Shown: positions 1-12,250 of the stretch, in pieces
How the letters are laid out: the number at the start of each line of letters is the position of its first letter
Numbering within the stretch: position 1 is the first letter of the stretch
Assembly: GCF_003590095.1 (NCBI RefSeq)
Contig: NC_039481.1
Span: forward strand, 1,674,001 to 1,738,000
Direction of reading: 5' to 3'
Length of the DNA stretch: 64,000 nt
DNA from: Trichoplusia ni
Taxonomy: Eukaryota > Arthropoda > Insecta > Lepidoptera > Noctuidae
Notes under the pieces: model-generated
What the model was told of the DNA's origin: nothing
Databases searched by the model: none
Seen by the model: the letters and a program-made list of their open reading frames with translations, nothing else
Translations under genes and position numbers: made by a program

Positions 1-285
1 CGCACTTGTCATTCAAAAACAGTAATTTCTTCATTTACAAATTTATTCTAACTTAATATACCAAAGTTTAAATTTTGCAACCATATCCATTATTATGAAA
101 ATATCTGCCAAACGCGGCCCTTTGTATGTCGTGAAGTTATAAATATGACGCATGCATGAGCGAGCTATCATCGCACCCTCGACCCATGGGTTAATGTTTA
201 ATGCATGTTTGCTCTTAAGGCTGCGTTTCCACCGAAACGATAAGAGGGAAATGCCCTGTTTCGCGGTGCTGTGAAAATGCGCAAC

Positions 286-402
286 CCCGTGTAGGACAAT
301 TGTTTGTGTGGTCCACGAATGGCATGTGACTGGGTGTCTTTGTGCATGTGAAACCCCTGTGGCACAAGGTCTCAATTTCTTACTTCGGGAAAAGTTAAAA
401 AA
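286..402 (+). repeat. tRNA-derived SINE, truncated body
   Basis: The block contains the body segments shared by all SINE copies in this window: a phrase like 'tccacgaatg', then 'gactgggtgtctttgtgcatg', then a 'gcacaagg' tail. The tRNA-like head is missing. A poly-A run follows near 395-405. Confidence 0.6.
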
Positions 403-404
403 AA

Positions 405-458
405 ACATCATCATCGGCCTAGCTTTTTTCCCAACTATGTTGAGGTCGGCTACCAGTC
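405..458 (-). repeat. 3' tail fragment shared with the 5S-derived SINE
   Basis: The segment reads as ATC repeats followed by the reverse complement of the block at about 26045-26103, including 'cccaactatgttgaggtcgg'. It is a short, oppositely oriented tail fragment next to the SINE piece at 286-402. Confidence 0.6.
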
Positions 459-1289
459 ATTTTCATTTTGTTTTGAAAACTTCGCAACACTAATGACTTG
501 CAACACATAACTCACTCGGTTTGTATGCCCAAAAATTCTCCTTCTCCAACCTCTGCTTGCCCGTTCTGCCAAAACTGTGCTAACCAAGGTGAGGTACATA
601 GAGCGGTACTATTAGTTCTTCACAAACCCGTACGCATCCTCGTACATCACTGGTAGAAACGCAAAGTAAAGCGCAAAGATTGTAACTGAGTTACCATTAA
701 TTCTTGATGAAAAGAAATAAAAAATCTTTTTTTTTTGTTCTTTTTGCACGATTACATTTTAATTTAAGCGGACGTGTTGAATAATACAAGTTGCAATACT
801 AAAGTATAAACGTCATGTATCTTTATATTTCATAATAAATTATATTCAAATCGTAAAAAAGATACTCGTTCGACTAAAACTCCAAAAGTCTACAATACAA
901 ATAGTAACCAAATATTCATCATTCAATAAACCTTCATTCGCTCAATAAATTTTGTAAAATATCGGACATGGTTATTTAATTATCTTCACTGATTTTGTAA
1001 CTATATTCAATATCGTAATCACGCATAATAAACTGTAAATAACAAAATGTTTTGTCAATGTCGATACTATTATGGAACCCGGTTATGCAAATTTCATTAA
1101 ACGCAATTTTGTTTCAATATAATTAAGTAGCTCTTGTTATTGTTCAATAAGTAACAATTCCAAAAATTGCTTTGAAATTATCAATTACGCATTTGCAAAT
1201 AAATTTTTAATTTTATCTTTCGATTAAGCAACGTGAAAAATCATAGAAAAGAAAAGAAAATGGTCTGCATTTGTCTCGTAAAACATATA

Positions 1290-1345
1290 AAAAAACGGTC
1301 AGGTGCGAGTCCGACTTTCGACAAGGAGGGTTCCGTTCAAATTTG
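1290..1345 (+). repeat. Fragment of a dispersed lepidopteran repeat
   Basis: It contains 'gtgcgagtccgac' followed by 'gggttccgt', phrases that recur across lepidopteran intergenic DNA. The reverse complement of the first phrase, as 'ggactcgcacttgac', is near 9388. It is too short to define an element end. Confidence 0.45.
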
Positions 1346-1970
1346 CACGTGCAAAATACTGGACCGATATCATTGAAATTTAGTATTTAGGAGTTTGCCA
1401 AAGAGGGGTTATGTTATTGCAGCCATATCCAACAACCAGGCGGGGCGAACCACAAGCAACACCAACAGCATAATATAAAGCTTTTTCATAAATCAAAATA
1501 ATACCAATTTCATACAAAACGTTATATCAATCGTATAAACATCGCAACCAACCCAACCGGAACACAACTGGCCGCATACCACAGCAAATAACGAGTTTAA
1601 TTCGAATCAATGTTAATTCGCATACCATTACTCGTTTGATTCTCAACGAACTAATCTAAATTCATTAGCGGCCGGCCGTGTTGTCTAAATATTTGAATAA
1701 TTTGATTTTGCTTTGTCCTATAGCTGTAAATGAAAGGGTTGAAGTAGAGGCCATGATTAGAGAGGACAGTGGAAGGACAAGGGTTGTGTTCGGGAGCGAC
1801 GAAATGTTATAACGAAGTTGGATGGGGTCGTTTTAACTGTTGAAGGATTATTCTAATTATTGGGTAAGGGAAATGCGCCATTAAGGTTAAGTTTATTTAT
1901 GGAAAATGAGTAACTTTACTCTTAATTGTGTTTTTGAAAACTTATTTTTAATGTTCTTCTTCTTTAAAAA

Positions 1971-2148
1971 AAAAGACTCCCGCTCTAAGGAATTTAATCC
2001 TTGTGTCGCTGGTTCTACAAACATACAATTCACATGCACAAAGACACCCAGACTCAGAACAAGCATTCGTTAATCGCTAAAATGCTTGTCCTAGCGGGGA
2101 TCGTACCCGCGACACGTCGCGCAAAGTGGCTTTAGCGTGATGACCTCA
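1971..2148 (-). repeat. tRNA-derived SINE
   Basis: This is a near full-length copy in reverse orientation. Read on the minus strand it has a tRNA-like B box in 'cgggtacgatccccgc', then the body with 'gagtctgggtgtctttgtg', then the tail with 'acacaaggatt'. It is the same family as the copies at 7141, 10681, 20968, 31066, 44780 and 45530. Confidence 0.75.
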
Positions 2149-2204
2149 AACAAAAATTCTACTTATGTTACATACCCACGTACTAACACAACCGTATCCA
2201 ATGG

Positions 2205-2350
2205 TTAAAAACGGAACCCTATTACTGACTGTCTGCTATTTGTCCGTCCGTCCACCACCAGGCTAAATCTCATGAATGGTAATAGTTAGACAGTTTAAAT
2301 TTTCCGATTTTTTAGTCGTCTTACAAAAGCAGCCCAGTTCATGTAATCGA
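2205..2350 (+). repeat. Fragment of a dispersed 'ggaaccc...tgtccgtccgtcc' repeat
   Basis: The start 'cggaaccctattactgact', the 'tgtccgtccgtcc' run, 'ctcatgaatggtaatag' and 'agacagtttaaattttc' match other copies here at about 9234 and 25070. This is a common lepidopteran repeat; its superfamily cannot be decided from these fragments. Confidence 0.5.
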
Positions 2351-3340
2351 CGTAAAATACCCCTAGGCGCTATTTTTTTCACGACGATCACGGTGTATAT
2401 TTCCACTACACTCAATTGCTCAAATATACCTGCTCCAAAATTTAGTAACTTATATTAAAACAATGTATTTCATCAGCGGACCGCAAAACTTTACTGTTGA
2501 TATAACCTCCCAGGTTTCGACCCAAATACATACAATACTTGTATAAAATACTCAATCCTATTCCGTTTCGTGATGAAACTAATTAGCAGTTTCATCCTGA
2601 ATAAATAATTGAGGCTAGATATTTTCTATGAATTTTGTAAGCTGACATTAACGAAGGGAGTTTTGATAGAATTGTTCGTTATTTTCGTATTATACATATT
2701 TAGAGGAATGATGTTGTGGTTTAGAAGCTAAGGCAATGTCAATTCATAGTTTGATATGCTTTTTGTGCTAGTCGCCCCACCCGTGCAAAAATGCATAATG
2801 TGCATTTAATCATCTTTTTTTGTCCCTTTTGGACGGAGTACGAGTCAACCCCGCTTTTTTCTCCACTTTTAAATAACATAACAGACTATTTACAACACGA
2901 GTAAAACACTAAACATGTGTATAATGTTTAACTAAAATCAGGTCATCCATGCAAAATAAAACAACAACGATATCCTAAATTAAATTATTTTACTTTCAAA
3001 TATCAACTTTAAGGTTAAACTTTAAATAATAATTTTGAAACTTGACAATTTGACAGATTATTGACTACTTCCATTACACAAATGAAATGAGTTAAAACAT
3101 TATTCTAATACGATTAAATCGACATTATCTGATTCCCCTTAGATTCGAGGTATAATTAAAAACCTCAGCTTTACAAATGCTCGTATTTTTTTCAATTTCA
3201 TACAATTTTAGCAGCGCAATGACCTAAATGTACACATTCCAAAATTAAATGGAATCGCTAGTCACATAACTATTGAAAATACATCATCTCTATTTCATCG
3301 TCTGTCAATTACGAAACAGCATCAGCTAAAACGTATACAG

Positions 3341-5917
3341 TTAAGCATAAACACACTGATACAGCTGGTCTCGTAAAGCTATGACCACATCTTCGGTATG
3401 TCGCCTTGCTCTCGACGTGCATGATGTCAGTCTTTCGCAAGACTGCTCGTTGTGACGACGAGCGTTAGTTAAGCTCAAGTCCAGTTCATAACCAAGGACC
3501 ACAGCTGCTCGAGAAAGCTCTTGGAGACATGGAGATACGTCGGTCCTGGGGAGGAAGAATGAGTATAAAAAATGTGGTATTATTAGAACGGAAGAGCATC
3601 ATCATCATGATCAGCCCATATTCGTCCACTGCTGGACATAGGCCTACCCAATTGCATATAAGAAGCATAAAACGAATTTGTTGAATGGGTACGAAGATTT
3701 ATACTATTCCTTCGTTAAAATGTAATTTTATATTGACACGTACTTGGGCTAGTATCGATGTTTTGGCATGCAAATAAAAATTCTGACCATTATTTCCAGT
3801 GCTTGTATGTTTTCCCGCCATCTCATGAATATTATTCGTAAATAAAATAAAAGAGATAGTATGTGGAGAGATTATCGTTGGGGAGTGTACAATTTGCTAT
3901 TTAATTTACGTTCCAGCTATTGCCCACACAGATCTTAGTAGTTTAATATCTTCAACAAAGTACTTACTTAGGCAAGACCCCACTTCTCTGCGCTCCACTG
4001 CCGGTCACTTCGAACGCCCTCGTAGCCTCCACCAGGGTCGCCTGCATGTGGTTCCTGGTGATCCCAATCATCTCCTCAGCATACTTCCCCATCTTGGCAA
4101 TAGAACCTCGGGCGTCTTCTGTGCAGGCGTATATGGCGGCTACATGTCTACTGGCGACTGTACGAGCTGTCCGTCTTTCTTCGTCACACATTACTTTAAA
4201 GAAAGATGGATTTTAATTATAGTTTTACTGTTTTTACTAGTACTTAAAATTTCATGTTACAGAGTTGCCCTTAGGTGGTCAATGAGATCATCTTTACAGT
4301 TCAAATCTCTTTTTCGGTTAGGCAGAGGAATCCTCATGGACACCTACCTGCACGGACAAAGGAGCAGGAAGTCACAATCTTACTGACTGAACCTAAACCA
4401 TCCCACAATCTCCCATATTTAGCTATTGCGTGGCTATGCTGAGCAATTCATTATGCACGCATATGTAAGATCTGAGACGCTGTAAAATTCTTATTAACTT
4501 CATCATTTACCAAGTCTTAGGCAAAAACGTATGTCACATCTCGATAACATTAAATATACCGTATATTACTGTTTTACATTATGTATAGCACGGTATACAG
4601 TAATGGAAAAATATCTCATAAACATATTCCTCAAGCGTAAGTAATATAATTTGCATCCGAATTCATCAATACGTCAGCTCGCTACAATATCACTTTGCGA
4701 TCTCATAACAGAGGAATAAATTCAACTTCATTGGAAATACAATATTTTGATGTCGGGATCCTTGTCTTGAAAATTATTATCAGTATTGTAATATTCCATT
4801 TCAATTGACTTTTAAAATGAAGAACAACTCAATTCTATGGTTCTACAATTTGTTGTAATTAATCAAAACATACTATTTATTTATTTAAACATATGTACGT
4901 ACAGTTGTGGTACTAGTAATGAGATAGATTTAAGGCTGCAATACTATCGTTTAGAAAAGTAATAATAATTTCGACAATCTCTCGAGATTTAAATTTAGAA
5001 CTATAAATAATCTAATGGCTGGTCTGGGGTACACAAAAGGCAAATGAAAGAACATGGGTGTGTTCAGTCAGTAGAAGTCTGACACTCCCTTCCACTTAAT
5101 CCATAGTGGAAGGAGTCATTTGATGTGTTCCTATTTAAAAAATTAATACAGCAATACTGTTTCCGCCCTAAAAGAAATTCAGTTTAATTAAAACACCCAC
5201 CTGGAACTTTCAAATCATCGGCCAACTGTGTCAGCTCGGTGTAGATCTGTTGCTTTTTCTGAATGGCGGCGTTGATCTCATCCTTAATTCTCCGCAAGAT
5301 CTTCCCTGTGAGCTGCTGGTACGAGTTCTGGATGTTTCTGTGGTAAGTGTCCAGGAATGGAGCTAATACCGTGTCCATGTAGCGAGATATTTCACTGTTG
5401 ATGGAAAATATATTTTGTAGAAGCTGCCACAAGATATTATGGGATGCAATGTCTTGAAGTGAAAAGAGGATTTTTTTGCAATTCCTCCTCTAATTATTGA
5501 CAATTTAAAAATACATTTATTTGGGAATTATGAAGTTTGAGTCTGATCTTTTTTTAACTTGGAAATAGATGCTATATTATGCGTCTTTCAATAAGTACTT
5601 AATCATTTATAATTAACATAGCACAGTAAATATTTTTACTATCAAAACTTTCCATTTTTAAGAACACAAATGAATTACAAATTTTCATCCCCAGTAGACA
5701 CAAAAAAAATATCACTAGCACAGTGAACACCAAGTCATTTTCGACCATACCTGTTAGCCAACGCCAGCTGTGACCTCAACTGTCTCCGTGACGTCGAGGA
5801 GTTGCCCCACCGCGCCCTGAGATTCACGAGATGCTCCTCCAAGACCACCGGCTGATGCTGCCACGGCGGGATCTCGAAGCAGAGCCCACCGTCCTGACGC
5901 AGGTGGTTGCTCCGGTA
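3341..5917 (-). CDS. Unrecognised Cys-containing helical protein, last four coding exons (5' end missing)
   Basis: Four exons join in frame on the minus strand: 5917-5751, 5394-5201, 4193-3968 and 3545-3341 (stop TAA at 3343-3341), giving 263 residues. All introns are GT-AG; acceptors include one with a strong pyrimidine tract before 3545, and donors include GTAAGT at 3967. Phases agree at every join (codons split AG|T, G|TA, AA|G). The visible protein starts YRSNHLRQDGG and is rich in charged helical segments, notably residues 56-120 with many Q, K, E and R. Cysteines are at 13, 123, 144, 202, 232, 238 and 260, and one N-glycosylation sequon (NSS) is at residue 39. No membrane segment or catalytic motif is visible. 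The signal peptide, if any, is in an exon I could not find. The Cys-spaced helical pattern is faintly like secreted insect DUF725/tsetseEP proteins, but I would not assign the family. Introns hold repeat fragments. Confidence 0.78.
3597..3662 (-). repeat. LINE 3' tail fragment inside an intron
   Basis: Read on the minus strand this is 'cctatgtccagcagtggac' followed by a stretch ending in GAT repeats. That is the usual end of a lepidopteran non-LTR element, coding end plus trinucleotide tail. It lies in the intron between the last two exons of the minus-strand gene. Confidence 0.65.
5010..5160 (+). repeat. Dispersed repeat, copy 1 of 2
   Basis: It shares 'aaagaacatgggtg', 'gtctgacactccctt' and 'ggaaggagtcatttgatg' with the copy at 63650-63840, in the same orientation. 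It lies in the ~1 kb intron between the second and third visible exons of the minus-strand gene. Family not determined. Confidence 0.6.
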
Positions 5918-7140
5918 CTATGGCAACGTTGAAGAATTTAAAGTACTTTTAACACAGTTGACGTTCAAACTTGATCTGTTTTAAAGCTATATTTTTTTCC
6001 TCTTTTTGAATGAGGTCAGGTTTGACTTTCCTGTTTTCATTTACTTCCAGTTGGTTTATGTTCTAAGCCTCAACATTCCTCCATTTGGGACTATAGCTCG
6101 TTAGGTATTAAATTATGACCATTTATCGTAGAGGATTTATTGCGATTTCCTCGGTCACAAATTATTGCATAATATCGTTCATGGCATAGGCTTATAACTC
6201 GACCTATTCGCTTATTTTCATTTTGATAGTGAACCACACTTAATAAGGTTTGTCTTCTGTTTTTGTAGATGGATTATTTCCTCCACAAAACTACTTATTG
6301 CGTCACTTAAAGTCAATGCAAATCACGTGTTTACTCTACTGCTTTTCTTTGATCATTGCCAGTATGAGACCCTCTAATGGACCCTGATTCCCAAGCAAAG
6401 TCTATTGCATCTACTGCTCGACACGGACCCGCCCTTTTAACCTCAATTATCATTAATAACTACAGACTTATCTGAGGAATGGTACAAAATCTTTGAAAGT
6501 TTCTAACACTGGCCCTAGTGTAAGACCATGATTGTTTTTACCCTCTTTGAGGCTAGACCGCACAAGACTACACAATATATATACGCAACATTTAACGAAG
6601 CAAGGTCAAAATTTGTCAAGTTGTTGCATTAAACCATGAGTAGACATGACGCCCCGCCTAATAATGAATCCTCCTTACAAAAGTGACTTTAACCGTAAGT
6701 TTTTTTTTAAATAAAGATTGCTTCCCTTCGTCTTATGACACAACACAGTGCGGTCTAGTCACAATTTAAAAATATAACTACATTTACAACTAAAATAAGG
6801 AATAAAACATATTTATCATCACCATCTCACTTACTCTACAGCTTATCACTGGCTCGGCCGCGTCAACCCATAATAAATATGAGGAGACTATGCAAATACT
6901 AAGAAAAAACATTGTTTACTACACTAATACGAACTACAATGTACGAAGGAATCATATTTTTATGACTAACATTCAATTATTGCAGCCATCGAATCGTAAA
7001 GATTATTCCGATAATTATTATTTTAATTAAATAAATTGACGCATGCTGTCATGTAACCTCCGACTGTGAAAGTCAATAACAGGGTTATGTAAATTGTAGT
7101 CGGTTTTTAAATACTTTTTGCGTTCTTTTCTTATGGTAAA

Positions 7141-7322
7141 AATGAATCCCACATTAAGGATTTTAATCCTTGTGTCGGGGTTTCGCAAACATACAAGTGA
7201 CATGCACAAAGCCACCCAGACCCAAAACAAGCATTGGATCACACATATGCTTGTCCTGCGTGGGGATCGAACTCGCGACGCGTCGTGGCTGGTTGGTTTG
7301 GCGTGGGAACCACTGCCGCTCA
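7141..7322 (-). repeat. tRNA-derived SINE, near full length
   Basis: Read on the minus strand: head with an A-box-like region and 'gcgagttcgatccccacg' as B box, body with 'gggtctgggtggctttgtg', then 'acacaaggatt' and 'ccttaatgtggga'. The open frames overlapping this block are produced by the SINE and are not genes. Confidence 0.8.
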
Positions 7323-9233
7323 TTGAACTATCATTGCAGTCATTTGCATTTGACTTTATATATTTCCCACGTTTTTATACACTCATTTACTTTTTTTTGT
7401 ATGTTTTTTTGCTTGTCGTTCCGGTTGGATTTTTGCAACTCAATTTTGTGGCACTTCCCGATCAGCTATCAGGCTGAAAATTTCAGGGTAGCTTCAAACC
7501 CGATGACAGACGAACCAAAAACCTAAGTTCCGGGTTCCGTCTTACCCTTTTGATATCCATCCCTAAATATAAGTATCTAAGGTAATATACACGTACCAGC
7601 ACTTAACATTATACCAATATTGCCTTTTCAATAAAGCCTCTTCTCTCCTTAACACTATTATACTCTATAAAAATGTTCTACAAAACTTTTGTTCCTGTAT
7701 TTTTTTCTACTAAGTGGTAGAGCTGGCTGGAGACGGTACCTGAATTAATTATATGCTTAATTAAATTTTTTATGGGACACTAAGAATACGTGTTGTCCGT
7801 GTTTCACCGATCGTCTGTTGTTAATTAAATTGTGGTTTAAAGTCTTCTTTCTTTTTCGTCTTTGTTCTGTTGGGTTGTAGTTTTTTTTTTGTTTAAATGT
7901 CAATGGTATTCAGAAAAGGAAGTATAGTTAGTCAGAATCGATTGTTTCCAATCGCGAATTAGCATTCCAGTTTGTGTTAAGCATTGTCTTGTATTTATCA
8001 AGATATTTTTTATGAATGTTAAAAAGAAGTCATAGTCAAAGTCGTTTTTATCTTACCCAAAGGTTAAAAACCTTACAAGTTGGAGATATTTTTTTTTTAT
8101 TTTGTTTTCCTCTAACCAAATTTTTCTTTTGCAACCTTCAGTGTGCGAATCTGAATTAGGTGACAAACAGTATATGTTTGTATTTCTACTAGATTATGAA
8201 AACATAATTCTCAATCAGAAATACTTTAAATCATCTCTAAACATAACATAAAGTAACTTCAAATAAATCTTTTTCAATCCACAATTAAAATTCAGGCTGT
8301 ATTAACAGAGTTATCTGAGTTTAACTCAACTTTCCTTCTATTAGACCAGATCTTTGACTAATTAAAAATCAATATTAGATAGTCTTAAGAACAATGGCGC
8401 CCAAGGTATAGCAATTAAGGCTTTCTTAAAGAAATTGAAAAGTTTAATTTCAAGGATCTGCTTCGACGTTCTTTGTGTTTTGTATGCAGAAGGTGCAGGT
8501 TTTAATCCAGACCATGCTTGAAGATTTTCATTGTAATACCTCTCTGATTAATTGAATGGGTTGTCTAGAAAGCTAGATTTGATTATCTTAAATTTCTCTA
8601 ATGTGAACTTTAAATTTCAATTTAGAAACGCTCGTAATTCCACCAATTGACGTTTCAAGCGTAAACTGTAATAAAAGAGAGAGATAGAGATACTGTTTTG
8701 AATATACCATCTCTGTCTATAAAATATTTAAGAAATCTTATCTAGATAACAGTAACTAAGACTAAGATTGTCAAAACTTCACTTTCGGCATAATTAATAA
8801 ATGATTACAACATTAAGATAACGCAGACGTTGAAACTTAGCTTAACGAAAGATTAACGTAAATCTGCGAGCCAGCTGCTGTTTACTAATAGTTAAAGTTA
8901 AAATATTAAGGGACTGATTAATCTAAGTCAGGGGAAATGGCTTCGGAGATCTATGGGAGACTTCAACTATTTCATTAGCAGAGAGTTGAGTGATCTTCAG
9001 TAGAGTTACGTATTGGAATGTGAGGGGTTTTTACCACCTGCAAACGTTAGACTTGCAGTTGTAGATAGAAGTCCTATGGCAAATTTCTGAAGTATTGATC
9101 GCCAGCTGCGAAGTATTGATTGCTACACTCGATTTGTTTCAAATGAATAGATATTTCCATGTGAGACCATTGTTTTCGGATTCCGCATCCAAAGATACTC
9201 CGCTATCGACGTTCTATCACAGGACTGTATCTA

Positions 9234-9420
9234 ATGAACTATGATAGCAAGTCTGTTGCAACTATCATAGATGATGTATTTATTCCTCTTGCGGCTATAA
9301 CAACAAATAATGGCAAATTGGTACGGGTATGAATTTGAGGATAGGATATTTCATTTCCAATTTTTCTATAGCCTATACGTGCCTTAGGACTCGCACTTGA
9401 CTGGTTTTTATACTATGTTC
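9234..9420 (+). repeat. Dispersed repeat copy (same family as 2205 and 25070)
   Basis: The block contains 'atgatgtatttattcctct', 'gcggctataacaacaaat' and ends 'ggactcgcacttgactggtt'. The copy at about 25070-25130 has the matching 'gatgttgtatttctattg' and 'actataacaacaaatact'. The end phrase is the reverse complement of the phrase at about 1304. Confidence 0.55.
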
Positions 9421-10011
9421 TTTCGAAAATAAACAAGCGAAATGCAAAAGGTCATCACCAAACAATCGGCTGACTCTTGGTGGTGAATTCAATTCAATTA
9501 TCTAAATAAATTGCAACAGATTTGTAAAAGGCTTTCAAGAAGTATACATCTGATCTACTTCCTGATGGGGTTTTAAAAGCCATATCAAGCTTAAGAGGTT
9601 GAATTTTTTTTCAGATTCAAGCGCACACAGTTCTCATTATAACTCCTTATAATGTACATATACCTTAGTTTCTACCTTCTCATAGCCAGTTCCTTAACCA
9701 AAGACCTCGATACGTATCTAAACGAGAAACGTTCATTATCTCCATAAAGAATAGCAATCAAAAAGATAAGACAAAGTAATGTGAACGGTCCCCACCTTAC
9801 CTGCGTTCATATTATTATCATTTTATTTGGTAAACATGCCAAAAGACTTCGTTTAATTAAGGTAATTCAGGGACTGATAAGTTTCTTGCAACAAATTGAG
9901 GAAAAACGTGCAAAAAGTCTGTAGTTGGTAAGTCTACCTGTTTTGGTAGGTCTAAGGTATACCGCGCACTAGTCGTATGGTAAATGCTTTGTGAAGTCGA
10001 AAGCGTAAATA

Positions 10012-10315
10012 GGGTGTTTGACAAAAAATATTGAGTCCTTCAGACTGATTGCCAAACAAATATTGGATGCATATTTTTTGTTTTATTTTGTAAACAAAAG
10101 GTTAAGGGGAGACAGTGATTTAAAATCTAGTGTGACGTCACTTGCCAGTACGCTTTTTACTAGCAAATGATGTTAGCACTGCCATCTATTTTGTGTGTGC
10201 TTTTATCTACTTTACTTTTTAATATTGTAATAGAATGAAAAATCCGTAATCAATATTTTTTGGAAATCTGTCTGACAGACTAAGGAGATTTATATCAAGA
10301 TTTAGTCAAATACCC
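10012..10315. mobile_element. MITE with terminal inverted repeats GGGTRTTTGAC
   Basis: The left end reads GGGTGTTTGAC (10012-10022) and the right end GTCAAATACCC (10305-10315); these are inverse complements apart from one base. The 304-bp interior encodes nothing. A second related copy at 36294-36540 shares the interior 'tgacgtca', 'cagtacgctctttactag'-like block and the following AT-rich part. No target-site duplication is obvious. Superfamily not assigned. Confidence 0.65.
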
Positions 10316-10680
10316 TTTTGTATTATAGGCTTACCTAATTCCACCTCAAATGCTCTAAGATGTTAATATTGGGAAGTAAATTACGTTATGTATTTGCTAA
10401 TCGCTTGCTGCGGTATAAGACTTGGTTATATTAGTGTTTGCGTGAGCCGCTCAATCAAATCAAAAAGCGAGTGCTTCTTGTATGTAATTACAGCGTAGGG
10501 ATGTGTAGTGTATGGATGAATTAATTGCTGCCTGTATGTTTGCTACATGCAGGTAGTCTAACGCCACAGCTCAAAGTAAGTAGCAAGTAGTCTCAAAGAA
10601 GGAGATGCTGCCCTACACAGTGTCTTGTACCGTCTCTCATCTTCTCTTCTTACCATATTTTTTGAATTTTGTCGAAGGGA

Positions 10681-10855
10681 TATCACAAACATCCATATAA
10701 CATTTATAGATACAAGTCATATAGACAAAGACACCCAGACTCAGGAGAAAAATTCGTAGATCATACAAACGCTTGTCTCCTACGTTGGGATCGAACCGAC
10801 GACACGTCACGTGGTTGGGCTCGGTGACCTCAACCGCTCGGCTATCCGTGCAGTC
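10681..10855 (-). repeat. tRNA-derived SINE
   Basis: On the minus strand it begins 'gactgcacggatagccgag', a tRNA-Ser/Leu-like A-box region, followed by a B-box-like 'ggttcgatcccaacg' and the body with 'gagtctgggtgtctttgtc'. The 3' part is diverged. Confidence 0.75.
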
Positions 10856-12109
10856 TTATCATCTCACTTATTTTACTTTAAGAGTTGCCAAAGTGTGCGG
10901 CCTACCTTAGCACAAGGAGTGAATGTCGCTTGTCTCCTGAATTCCACTTAGTCTTCTTTATTGCCTTTCGTTTATTTTGTTAAATATGTGTGTTAACGGC
11001 TCTGAGTTGTGGTGAAGGAAAATGTCGTGATGGAAGCCGAAATTACCTGAATACTTTTCGTTGGTTGTATATTGAGCAGACAAGAGAGAGTTAAAATACT
11101 TCATTTATAACACAAGTAGGTTGAAATATAATGTCTAGAACTTTTTCTAAGAGTGAGAGAGTGAGAGAGTTTCTAACACTTGAAAGTACTTTGATTTAAA
11201 ATCACTGTTAGTATTTGTAACTTATTTAAGAAATAAGCAAAATTACGTGATACTTATGCGTACAAAACAGTACTCTGGCACCACTTCGAATAGTCAAGCA
11301 TAAGTACTTAAAGTGCACAATCTCGGAAAACAAACTTTATATTCTGAATACATTCCAACCTGTGCCAATTAAATAAATCTTTTGTTTTCCACATTTCTTG
11401 TAACGAAAAGTATTTCTTAACAGAAACATTCCTAGGAGGGTACTGAAAGCACGAGGTTGGACCGAAACGCAATGAAAATATTTCTCCACCTTGAAATGTC
11501 TGAGAATTTCCAACGTATTACTTATTTGCATAAATGAAAATAAGCTCTATGCAAATGATAGAAGAGATATTTTTCTTTGTGTGGTATTCAGAGTTTTGCA
11601 TCGACTTAGTAAGTGCTATGAGGTAAGGCTGTATAAAATAAAATGTCATCTGTGTCCGTTTTCTCGTTAACGTTTTATGGTTTTAAACTTTTTTAGCACT
11701 CAGCGTTTTGTGACACTGTTCTCGTGTCAGCTTTTCATAGAAGCCTGTTGGGATGTTATCAGCTGATTGTTCCGGAAATATGAAAAAAGATACTTCAGTT
11801 ATTTGTATTTTGAATTGAACATTGAACAAAAAGCATCTGTAAACAAAACATATTTTCAAATTGCGTTAGACAATTCTAAAAAACATTACACTATTTGTAC
11901 TGAAGTATTTTTTTTCTTTACCTCAAAGCAATATTAACGTATTTATAGAAGAGAAACTCCATGTCAAGTATTGCTTCCAGAAACTTCTACACTCCCATAA
12001 ATACAAAAAAAAATTCTTTTAAACGTGATTTCAGTACACAGCTATACTAATATCATATTTGAACCTTCCTCTTAAAAAGAAATCTATCTGAAATGAACAC
12101 TACATACCT

Positions 12110-12250
12110 TCGACGTGAATGCAGTTCACTCGAGACTCGAGACATGGTACAGCGCGATGGGAAATGACGCGGGAGACAGCACAGACCAAGCCGGACGCAC
12201 CTGCGCTGCGCTCCTACATATATATATGTATGTATGTTGAGCAAATACAC
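12110..12250 (-). promoter_or_regulatory. Candidate minus-strand promoter and first exon
   Basis: A GC-richer block in AT-rich surroundings. On the minus strand it reads TATATATA-like sequence, then a CG-rich stretch, then ACCATGTCTCGAGTC and a strong donor CGTCGAAG|GTATGT (donor at 12109-12104). The short frame MSRVSSELHSRR ends in phase 2. That does not fit the phase-0 start of the first visible exon of the minus-strand gene 6 kb away, so if connected it would need another exon or be untranslated. No link can be shown from sequence. Confidence 0.3.

Larger units (their letters stand above)
1..3340. other. Non-coding flank downstream of the minus-strand gene
   Basis: No convincing coding exon is seen. 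Open frames here are short and overlap repeats, for example the frame at 43-414, which runs through a SINE fragment. The stretch contains two SINE fragments, a tail fragment of the 5S-SINE type and pieces of a common lepidopteran dispersed repeat, listed separately. The rest is AT-rich DNA with no structure I can name. No clear AATAAA was found on the minus strand shortly after the stop codon at 3341, so the transcript end is unknown. Confidence 0.6.
5918..12109. other. Non-coding stretch upstream of the minus-strand gene
   Basis: The missing 5' exon(s) of the minus-strand gene should lie here or farther on, but no signal-peptide-like exon ending in the required phase 0 was recognised. Contents are two SINEs, one MITE, fragments of dispersed repeats (about 7470-7560 and 9234-9420) and simple AT-rich DNA. 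A short GA-rich run is at about 11150-11175. Confidence 0.5.

Noticed and set aside
3964..4193. Reading 3964-3966 (TAA) as the end of the minus-strand gene
   Set aside because: A GTAAGT donor at 3967-3962 and a strong acceptor before 3545 give an in-frame continuation of 68 residues, which fits better than an early stop.
7118..7526. Two overlapping plus-strand frames of ~118 residues
   Set aside because: They overlap a reverse-oriented SINE and the following repeat fragment; the proteins are translations of that repeat.
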